NCBI GenBank assembly: GCA_036927565.1
Contig: JAYESD010000009.1
Coordinates: 25,697,601-25,761,600, forward strand
DNA length: 64,000 nt
Origin: Tuctoria greenei
Taxonomy: Eukaryota > Streptophyta > Magnoliopsida > Poales > Poaceae
Direction: 5' to 3'
The position numbers and the translations under genes were made by a program. The notes beneath the pieces are model-generated. The model did not search any database. It saw only the letters and a list, made by a program, of their open reading frames with translations, and was not told the origin of the DNA. Below, in pieces: positions 55,601-64,000 of this stretch; the first letter of the stretch is position 1; every line of letters starts with the position of its first letter.

Positions 55601-55966
55601 TGCCCATGAAGGTTCGGAGCTTGCGGCCGCCCAGAGGTCACTAGAAGAGCTGTAGAGCCTAAAGGAGACCGAAGCTATTCAAGTGTGGGACAGGCGAATG
55701 ACGCGTTGACACTGCTGGGTTTTAGTCCAGTACGTTCGGATAACCCAGAGCTGGATCTGGACCGAGCGCTGGTGGCCCTCAACGGTGCTGGCGGCAAACT
55801 TGATGCGAACGTCGCAGAATATGTGCTGACGTGTTATGTAAGCCGAGATCCTCAATTCCCACTGGGCCTGGTGCTCGAAGGTCCTATCGCTGAGGAGGAA
55901 GACGCCGCCAAAGCCAGCATCCGAGAACTTGCCCAAAAAGTAGCTTCGTTCTTCCGCAGGTCTTAG
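52601..55966 (+). pseudogene. Antisense accessory ORF of Tat-like gypsy, unit 2
   Basis: The ATG at 52601 is followed by GAG TAG, so codon 3 is a stop (TTG in unit 1). A 13-bp gain near 52886 (GAAATCATCCAC region) shifts the frame. The N-terminal domain is otherwise recognisable (MVGLIPPFSTFLLMLLDFYG; ELFRTFFTIHTTGKGSKFLGFYYFVK, where unit 1 lost a base). Intron 54002-54080, acidic PEVVE repeats about 54344-54560, coiled coil about 55060-55660, C-terminus FFRRS at 55966. Stops at 53157 and 53658, among others, are private. Not functional as it stands. Confidence 0.72.
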
Positions 55967-56520
55967 GTCTTCCAATAGCTTGGACTTTTCTCCCTTTGTC
56001 CTTTGTAATATCAATTTTGTAATCCAGTTCTTGTGATTAATGAAATCCTCCTTTTTGCCTTCAATTTCATATTGTCTTCAATATATTGTGCCGTATCTTG
56101 TTGGCCATCTGGTACATGTGTACAGTTGAGGTGTGTACATGTACTAAAGGTTATGACAGTATGTTGAAGTCTTCACTTTTGAAGTATCTAAGACAAGCCC
56201 CCTGGAATGGTCAGAGCTTGGCAGCTCCGGTATCAACATATTAGATATTGACGGTGGACCTATCTTGGGAGATGTCGGATATTGGTAGCTCCGGCATCGT
56301 CCATCATTGCTATGAATTTTTGCTTTTCCTGCACATTAAAGGCAAGATAAAAAGTAAAATTCGTCCTCTTGTGTATAAATTGGTTGTGGCTTATTATTCT
56401 TATTTGAACTTCAGATACGAAAAACTCAACATGATAACAAGTGTTTTGATAGAATCTTCCTAGATCCACATTGACTCTACAATATGCATTGTGTTTAATT
56501 ACACACTCACCTCCGTAATT
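55967..56520. other. Gap between antisense ORF and pol, element B'
   Basis: Counterpart of 26002-26555; no gene seen. Confidence 0.5.
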
Positions 56521-58911
56521 CTAAGCATAAAACTTATGGAGGTGCTCGATGTTCCAAGGGTTGGGAAGTGAGATCTCATCCTCAGTTGTCAAGCAAACGC
56601 ATCCTGGTCGGGATACTTTAATGACTCGGAATGGACCTTCCCAGCTGGCGGAAAGTTTGTTCATCCCTTCACGAGTTAGTATCTTGCGAAGGACCAGGTC
56701 GCCTTTTTCAAGCTGTCGGTCACGCACATGCCTTTGATGGTAGCGCCGGAGCGCTTGGCGATAACGTGCATTCCGAACGGCTGCTTGACACCTTCCCTCG
56801 TCAATGAGGTCAAGGTCTTCACGCCGGAGCTGGTCCTACGTGGCTTCGTCGAAGGTCTGGACCCGGAGAGACCCAAGGTGATTTCTGGAGGAATGACTGC
56901 TTCAGCTCCGTACACCAAGAAGAATGGAGTTTCCCCAGTTGACCGGTTAGGTGTTGTCCTATTAGCCCACAATATGGACGGAAGCTCTTCAATCCAGTTA
57001 GCTCCATGCTTTTTTAAGTGCTCATATGTTCGCGTCTTGAGTCCTTTAAGGATTTCTGCATTTGCTCTCTCGGCTTGGCCATTGCTTGCTAGATGAGCTA
57101 CTGAAGCATAGCTAAGTTGAATGTCGAGGTCTTAACAATATTCTTGGAATGCAACACTTGTGAATCGGGTTCCATTGTCAGTTATGACTTTGTTTTGGAC
57201 TCCAAATTTGCATATTATGGACTTGCAAGAACTTGATTGCTGATTGTTTATTGATTGTTGCTACTGGAGTTGCTTCCGACCACTTGGTGAACTTGTCGAT
57301 AGCGACATATAGGAACATGTAACCTTCGACGACTTTTGGTAAAGGTCCCAAGATATCCATGCCCCACACAGCGAATGGCCATGTAGGAGGTATCATCTGT
57401 AGTGAATGAGCTGGTGTGTGAATTTGATTTGCATGGAACTGACATGCTTCACATTTCCTCACTAGCTCGACTGCATCCTGGAGTGCTGTAGGCTAGTAAA
57501 AGTCATGCCGGAAGGCTTTACCGACTAGCGTACAAGAAGACGCGTGGTTCCCGCACTCGCCTCCATGAATTTCCGCGAGAAGATCGCGTCCTTCTTCACT
57601 TGCAATGCACCGCATTAGGATTCCATTGGCACCACATCGGTAGAGATCCCCTTCTACCAACGTGTATATTTTAGCCAATCTGACAATCTGGTCAGCAGAT
57701 ACACTGTCTTCAGGAAGGATATTGTCTTTCAAGTAGCTCCGGATCTCCGAGATCTATGTATCGGAGCTAACTTGAGCTTCTGAGTCTTGCGTGTTGGGTT
57801 GCTCGGAGCTTTCGACAACACCTACGACCTTTGGTGAATGCCATGGTAACAGACTAACAGGACCACAAGGACCGCCAGCTTCGAGGTGCTGGTCTCGCCC
57901 CCTTCGCTCAGTTCGGCAGGCTGAGCTGTTGGCTTTGACAACCTCTGAACGAAGATTCCGTCAGGAGCCAGAGCTCCGGTTGAGGCTTTCGTCGAGAGTT
58001 CATCAGCTTCGGAGTTATGAAGGCGCTGAACATGATGGAGGTCCAGGACTTCAAAGTCCTTCTAGAGTCTCTGGACTTCAAGGAGATAAGCAACTAATTG
58101 AGAATTGTTGCAGTAGCATTCACCTTTCACTTGTTTGATGATGAGCTGTGAATCTCCCTTCACCAACAGCTGGTTGACACCATAAGATAGTGCCATCATG
58201 AGTCCATAAATGAGGGCTTCATACTCCTCTATATTGTTGGTGACCTTGAAATCAAGGTGTACCATATACTTGACCTTTTCTCCGGTCGGAGCTAGGAGAA
58301 GGATGCCAGCTCTGGCCTCCTGCTTCTGCACGGAGCCATCAAAATAGAGGGTCCAGTGAGGCTTAGTGAATACCGGAGCTTTGAGCTCTGGTTTCTGCTC
58401 ACTAGGGCCCCCACGGTTTGATGGAGAGGGAGTCCACTCCGCCACAAAGTCAGCCAAGGCTTGACTTTTAATTGCTTGTCTTGACACAAATTCTAGATCG
58501 AATTCTGGTAGCTCTGCTGCCCACTTTGCAATATTCCCAGTAGAATTAGGGTTATGCAAAATTGCACGCAGTAGAAAAGAAGTTACCACTGATATTTTGT
58601 GGGCCTGGAAGTAATGACGAAGCTTTCTTGAAGCGATGAGAACTGCGTAAAGCAGTTTATGCACCTCAATGTATCTTGCCTTGTGTCATGGAGTACTTTA
58701 CTGATGAAGTACATTGGGCATTAGACTATCTGGACCCTCCCGGAGGGGCCCGGAGCTTCCTCTTCATCAACCTGGACCCTTCTAGAGGGATCTAGATCTT
58801 CTTGTTTAGCAGCAGCGGTTACTCCTTCGATTGTAGGAGGTTGATCCTCCAACATCTCGCCTTGAGGATTTGTGCCTAAGGGTCCCCAGACTCGCCTTCA
58901 GGTAGTTCCGG
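56521..58911 (-). pseudogene. RNase H and integrase pseudogene, element B'
   Basis: Minus strand: RNase H segments (EVHKLL, HKLLYAVLIASRKLRHYFQ; LYFDGSVQKQEARAG; NIEEYEALIYGLM; VKGDSQLIIKQ), pre-integrase, zinc region (GECGNHASS...KCEACQFHANQ), core WPFAVWGMDILGPLPK, and C-terminus ending WNIEHLHKFYA at 56521. It keeps FDGSVQKQEA, which is partly deleted in unit 1, and the short segment near 56605 that is missing there. Several stops and frame shifts remain. Confidence 0.8.
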
Positions 58912-60337
58912 TGAAAGCATCTAGGCCCCCATGAGGTATGGTTTTGGTGATTAATGACAACCATTGGATTTTACTAATGAATTTGTGGATGCAAGGTCTC
59001 CCATATCACTCAATCAAACGAAATTTACATGAACATCAATATCAACTACTAATCATTGGAGACCCATATACAAACAATTTATGAGATCAAATCAATGATA
59101 TGAAGACAAGAAGTGAAAGCTCTTATGAAAAAGTCATTCAACCACAATTAATGACACTTAATGCTTGACAATCATCAGAAATATATTTCCAACAAAGTCT
59201 AAGAGGTCACTTGAGCAAGACACAAAAGAATCACTTAGAAACAACTCGAAGCAAACAAAATCAACTCACCGGATCAACCGATGATTCCTGAGAACAACAC
59301 ATCGGTTGAGTTGGTTCAGCAGAAGAAGAAGACATCAGAATAAAGTACTCACTGGATCATCCGATGTTAAGGGCTAAGCTACATCGGTCCATCAGTACAG
59401 TTTGCAATATCCTTGGACCAAGTGTAGCACCAGATCATCCGATGTAAAGAAATATACACATCGGTCAATCACTCCAGTAAGCATCAAGTTTGAGCCAATT
59501 CTGGAGGAAGAGCCACCGGATCATCCGATGAGAAGACAAGTGCAACATCGGTCTAACAACGGTCATATCTGACACAATGACGTCAGCAAAAGTGAACTTT
59601 ACCGATGATAGCTAAAGGGGAGACATCGGATCATCCGGTGTTCGCAGAAAAGTTCTGTCAGCCTACTTTTCCAATGGCTATTTCGTGGAGGCTGGCTATA
59701 AATACCCCCTAAACCTATCATTTCGACAAGTCTTGATCACCAGACATTCTCAACACATCCACAAGCGTTCAAGACCAAGAGCCATCACTTCTACATCATT
59801 TCGACCACCTACACACCAAGAGATAGGCTAGAGCTAGCTAGAGAGAGAGCTTGTTTGCCTCCATTCTGGATGAGTGGAATCTCTAGGATAGTGAGAGCCT
59901 CAAGGGAGTGCCCCTTGGTGTTTGTAACTGTGAGAGACTTCGGGAGCTTGCAAAGGCATTTGTGGAAGCTCGGAGGGTCAAAGTTGTACAAGGCTTGAGC
60001 TCCACCTTGCCGAGGTTGGCAAACGGAGAAGAATAGTGGAGATCCCTCGTCTCGATGACTTGGGTGTGGCTATACCCTTTGGTGGGTGCCACAATGTGGA
60101 TGTAGGAAGATCTTTACGATCTTACCAAACCACGGGAAAAATCCTCATGTCTCCTCGGGAGTTTGCATCCTCTTCCTCTCCCTTACATTTATGCATTTTA
60201 TATTCCGCGAAGTTGCTATTTACTTCAATGCATAGATTGTTTGCGTAGGGAATTGGGCTTTTAGGAATTAAGTTTCATTGCTTAGATTTTTGAAAAGAAG
60301 CCCAATTCACCCCCCTCTTGGGCATTCGATCCTTACA
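58912..60337 (+). repeat. 5' LTR of Copia element (1426 bp)
   Basis: TGAAAGCATCTAGGCC start, ATCCTTACA end, then the PBS. Contains many CCGATG/CATCGG motifs, often as GGATCATCCGATG, between about 59270 and 59640. Family member as solo LTR at 37628-39055. Confidence 0.88.
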
Positions 60338-60339
60338 AT

Positions 60340-60351
60340 TGGTATCAAAGC
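60340..60351 (+). other. Primer-binding site of Copia element
   Basis: TGGTATCAAAGC, a near match to the initiator tRNA-Met site, two bases after the LTR. Confidence 0.8.
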
Positions 60352-60397
60352 AAGGTTGCTCATAGGATCATTCTAGCTTCACTACTAGAGAGCTAAA

Positions 60398-62523
60398 ATG
60401 GCCAAGGTTGGGGGTTCAGTTCCTATCTTCGAGGGCAAGAACTTTGCCTATTGGAAAGCACGCATGCGCGCTTATCTAGAGGCTATTGCTCCCGAAGTAT
60501 GGGAAGCGACCCACGCGGGGTTTGTAGAACACAACTATGTTGGTGATAAAATTAAATGGGATGCTAAAGCTAGGAATGCAATCTATGAATGTATTTGTCA
60601 AGATGTGTTTGCTAGGATTGCTAGCAAAGAAAAAGATTGTGAAATTTGGGCTTGCTTAATAGAGATTCATGAGGGTTCTTCTCGAGTCAAGGAACTTAAA
60701 TATCACATGCTTAAAGCAAAATATGATGAATTTAAGATGCTACCTCATGAAAATGTTAATGAGATGTTCTCTCGCTTGAATGTACATATTGAGGAAATTA
60801 ATGCTCTTGACATTGCTTCTCTTGGCAAGGGACTCATCAACCGCAAGATCCTCATGCTCCTTCCCAAGACAAAGTACAACATCATCAACTCCATGCTTCA
60901 AAAGGAGTCTCTTGACCACATTGAAGTTTCGGAGCTCATTGGAGAAATTCACGCTCATGAGATGAGTGTACTTGGGATGATGGAGCAATCATCTTCAAAA
61001 ACAATTGCTCTAAAGGTCTCCACCAAGAAAACAAGCCTCAAGAAGAAGAAGGTGGTTGAGCCTAGCTCAAGTGAAGAGGAGCAAGCATCAAGTGAAGATG
61101 AAGATGATGAGCTTGCATTGATGATGAGGAAGTTCTCACGCTTGAACTCCAAGATTACCATGAAGGGATACACCTTTGATCCCAAAAAGAAAGCGTTTCT
61201 ACGAAGGAGAGATGATCACAAGACTTGCTACAATTGTGGTGATCAAGGCCACATCTCCTATGATTGTCCAAAACCGGACAAAAGAAGAGAGAACCACAAG
61301 AGCAAGCATCGCAAGCTTGAAGAAAGTGAAGATGATGAAGAAGAGGCCAAACCCAAACCAAGATCCTTTGGGAAGAGGAAACATGACAAGGGCAAGAAGG
61401 CAAACTCTTCCCAAAGAAGAGAAATGGCCCACAAAAGGTGTTCTTGTGTGAGGCAAATGAATGGGTCACCGACGAAGAAACAAGTGATGAAGAGAGTGAA
61501 GCGGAAGAAGAAAGTTTGGCCGGCCTCGCCATTGCCAACAACGATGACTCACCTCTTCGTCCACCGCGCATGTGCCTCATGGCGAAAGGTAACACCAAGG
61601 TATGTGACGACTCTAGCGATGATGAGCTTTCCCCCGATGATTTAACTTCTTTAATAAATGAATATCATGCTATCATTAAGAGGGAAAAGAGTAAGGTTAA
61701 AGCTCTTGAAGAAATTCGTGCTAGACTTGAGAGTGCTAACCTCGATTTGCTTGATAAGTATGAAAGCATACTCAAAGAGCATGACACGCTCAAATCTCAT
61801 GTCAAGCAAATTGAGGAAGAAAAGGCTAAAATCAAGTTAGATAATCATGATCTTAACTTAGCAAACCAAACACTCTTGGAGGAGCACAACAAGTTAGTAC
61901 AAGAACATCAAACACTTAACCTTGCTCATGACGTGCTTGATCAAGAGTTGAAAAATATAAAGAAGCAAACTCTTAATGATAGGATATCCATTACTTCTCA
62001 TGTCACTAATGCCTTGAACAAGTCTTTGCCTTTGAAAGCAAATGCTAGGGAGAAGGACTTGTTGGAAGAAATTGAGAGTCTTCGCACTAGTGTGGCTAGA
62101 CTTTCAAAAGGGGAAGTCAAACACAAGGAAATACTCTTCCAACAAGCAAAGGCTTTCAACAAGAGAGGACTTGGATCCTTCCCGGTGCCTAACAAAGGAA
62201 AGGTGCCCTCACCGGAGCTTAGAACAAGCTTCATCAAGGAAGTTGGTTCCTATTGCCAACATTGTGAGGTCACCGGCCACCACACAAGGGAGTGTCCTCT
62301 TCCTAACCGACCCTCTCCCAAGTTGCCCATTAATTACAAATCTACTTTCAATTATCGTTATTATCTCTTGAATAAAGTAGATGGCAAGGTGAAGGCTAGG
62401 TTCATTGGCAAGGACATGAAGGGCATGAAGGGGAAGCTCCCCAAGCAACTTTGGGTCCCAAAGACACTTGTATCACACATACAAGGACCTAAGTTGGCTT
62501 GGGTTCCTAAAGTTAAAAATTGA
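60398..62523 (+). pseudogene. Copia gag with zinc knuckle and coiled-coil extension (frameshifted)
   Basis: ATG at 60398: MAKVGGSVPIFEGKNFAYWKA, the FxGxNFxxWK start of Copia gag. The capsid domain continues to about 60960, followed by a Ser/acidic stretch and the zinc knuckle CYNCGDQGHISYDC (61229-61270). The frame changes near 61430 and continues from 61438 (CEANEWVTDEETSDEE) as a long Glu/Lys coiled coil (about 61640-62130), a second Cys/His cluster (CQHCEVTGHHTREC) and a stop at 62521. In intact relatives gag and this extension are one frame before pol, so this copy is probably dead. Confidence 0.8.
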
Positions 62524-62537
62524 ATTCATGTGTGTAG

Positions 62538-64000
62538 GTGAACTACAAAGCCAGAGGAAAGCATTGGGTACTCGATAGCTGGTGCACCCAACATATGACC
62601 GGCAATGATGGTATGTTCACCACCATAGAAAACCCTGGCAATCATGAACAAGTCACCTTTTGTGATAACTCTAAGGGAAAGGTAATTGGGTTAGGTAAAA
62701 TTGCTATTTCAAATGATTTATCCATTTCCAATGTTTTGTATGTCAAGTCACTTAGTTTTAATTTACTTTCTATTGCACAACTATGTGATCTTGGACTAAC
62801 ATGCACATTTAGCAAAAATGATGTTGTTGTGAGTAGTGAAACAAGCCAAGACATAGTCTTCAAAGGATTTCGGCATGGACATCTCTACCTAGTAGACTTC
62901 TCCAACAAGAATGATAGCTTGACCACTTGCCTTTTCACTAAGACAAGTTTGGGATGGCTATGGCACCGACACATAGCGCACATTGTGATGAGCAAACTCA
63001 AAAAGTCATTCAAGCTTGGGATGGTGACCGGCGTGAAGGATGTTACATTTGAGAAGAACAAGCTTTGTAGCGCTTGTCAAACCGGGAAGCAAGTTGCTTC
63101 ACACCACCCAATGAAGACAATGGTGTCAACCTCCAAGCCACTTGAGCTACTCCACATGGACCTCTTTGGACCGTCCACATATCAAAGCCTTGGCGGTAAC
63201 CTCTATTGTCTTGTTATAGTTGATGACTACTCTCGCTATGCTTGGACTTTATTTTTAGGTGAAAAGAGTGAAACTCCGGAAGTGTTCAAGACCTTCGCCA
63301 ACCGCGCTCAAAGGGAATTTCAACTTCCCATCATCAAGGTATAGAGTGACAACGGCACCGAATTCAAGAACTACAACATTTTGGGAGTGGTGTGACCGTG
63401 AAGGCGTGAAGCATGAGTTTTCGGCCACATACACCCCTCAAAAAAACAGTGTCATTGAAAGGAAGAACAAGAAACTAATCACTCTTGCGAGAGCAATGCT
63501 TGATGACTACGGCTCGTCGGAGAAGTTTTGGGCCAAAGCAATCAACACGGCGTGCCATGCCGCAAATAGGGTCTACCTACATCGCCTACTTCAAAAGACC
63601 CCGTACGAGCTTCTCATTGGGAGAAAGCCCAACATCTCCTACTTTCGAGTCTTTGGATGCAAGTGCTACATCTACCGCAAGAAAAAGGCTTGGTAAGTTT
63701 GAAAGAAGATGTGATGTTGGTATATTTCTTGGTTATGCATCAAACTCAAAAGCATATCGAGTATTCAACCAAACCTCCGGTTTAGTTGACGAAAGTTGTG
63801 ATGTTGAGTTTGATGAGACTAATGGCTCCCAAGAGGAGAGTTTTGGTCATGATGAAATAGATGATGAGCCTCTACGAGAAGCCATGAAGAACATGACCAT
63901 TGGAGACATCAAGCCTGAAGTTGAGGAGAGCCATGATCAAGGGGGAGCTTCATGTTCCAACAACAACACCTCTATGGCGCCTCAAGTTGACGAAGAAGAG
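62538..64000 (+). pseudogene. Copia protease and integrase (broken), truncated by window end
   Basis: Protease-like start HWVLDSWCTQHMTG: the usual DSG active site is DSW. Next come the integrase zinc region (LWHRHIAHIVMSKLKK...CSACQTGK) and core (LLHMDLFGP, LVIVDDYSRYAW). A stop at 63342-63344 (IKV*SDNGTEF) lies just before the second catalytic Asp. A frame change near 63375 leads to CDREGVKHEFSATYTPQKNSVIERKN with the catalytic Glu. A further shift after YRKKKAW (63690) precedes GIFLGYASNSKAYRVFN. At least three lesions make it inactive. Confidence 0.82.

Larger units (their letters stand above)
31676..58911 (+). repeat. Tandem duplication, unit 2 (27.2 kb visible)
   Basis: Direct-orientation second copy. 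Compared with unit 1 it has an 823-bp deletion (at 32324), a Copia solo LTR (37628-39055), fewer minisatellite units and several small indels. It is cut at 58911 by a Copia LTR; the equivalent of 28882-31675 is not in the window. Confidence 0.92.
51232..58911 (-). mobile_element. Ty3/Gypsy Tat-like element B', unit 2 (3' part)
   Basis: Counterpart of 21224-28881: 3' LTR 51232-52060, antisense ORF 52601-55966, integrase and RNase H on the minus strand 58911-56521. Cut at 58911 by a Copia insertion. Confidence 0.82.
58912..64000 (+). mobile_element. SIRE-like Ty1/Copia element, 5' part
   Basis: 5' LTR 58912-60337, PBS TGGTATCAAAGC (60340-60351), gag with zinc knuckle, coiled-coil region, protease and integrase. 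The window ends before reverse transcriptase. It is inserted in element B' of unit 2 (candidate left target duplication TCCGG, 58907-58911); unit 1 has the uninterrupted sequence at 28877-28881. The order protease-integrase-(RT) identifies Copia. Confidence 0.88.

Noticed and set aside
59270..59645. CRISPR-like array of short repeats in the Copia LTR
   Set aside because: Spacing is irregular, motifs occur in both orientations, and the context is a plant LTR.

Overview
This is nuclear DNA from a plant, most likely a grass (Poaceae). The evidence is a GC-rich CXIP4-type zinc-knuckle gene with a telo-box leader, nested Ty3/Gypsy (Tat-like and chromovirus-like) and Ty1/Copia (SIRE-like) retrotransposons, and CACTA, Mutator-like and MITE DNA transposons. 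I cannot name the genus. Almost all of the rest of the window is transposon-derived and broken.

The main architectural feature is a tandem duplication of about 29.4 kb. Unit 1 runs from 2231 to 31675. Unit 2 starts at 31676 and is followed to 58911, where a later Copia insertion cuts it off. Within unit 1 the order is: gypsy LTR with a pol tail (2231-3115); 3' part of a SIRE-like Copia with its LTR (to 6038); remnant of a CACTA element with a broken Ulp1-like gene (6039-8404); an hAT-like MITE with an exact 8-bp target duplication (8524-8720); a FAR1-type Mutator-like element with an exact 9-bp target duplication (8915-13534); the CXIP4 gene (14112-15158); a plus-strand Tat-like gypsy A (15839-21223); an inverted Tat-like gypsy B of the same family (21224-29129), which carries an antisense accessory ORF; and the 5' part of a chromovirus-like gypsy (29130-31675). 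The same order recurs in unit 2, with copy-specific deletions, stop codons and insertions.

The joint between the units is one gypsy LTR (31676-32302). It has PBS and gag on one side and a pol C-terminus on the other. That is the expected product of unequal recombination between two like-oriented LTRs flanking the original region. Left of the duplication lies the 5' end of a third Tat-like element (C, 1-2026, minus strand), inserted in the SIRE-like element. Right of it, a SIRE-like Copia element begins at 58912 and runs off the window. A solo LTR of that Copia family also sits inside unit 2's Mutator-like element (37628-39055).

Only the two CXIP4 copies (348 and 346 residues) look like intact host genes. 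By eye they differ by about 17 amino-acid changes and about 5 silent ones, so the pair seems to be evolving with little constraint. One copy (44000-45040) carries changes next to and inside the zinc knuckle. I saw no tRNA, rRNA, CRISPR or bacterial-type operon features, and no new defence or metabolic system. The interesting content is the duplication mechanism, the 55-bp G-box repeats that set LTR length, the antisense ORF, and the layered record of nested insertions.
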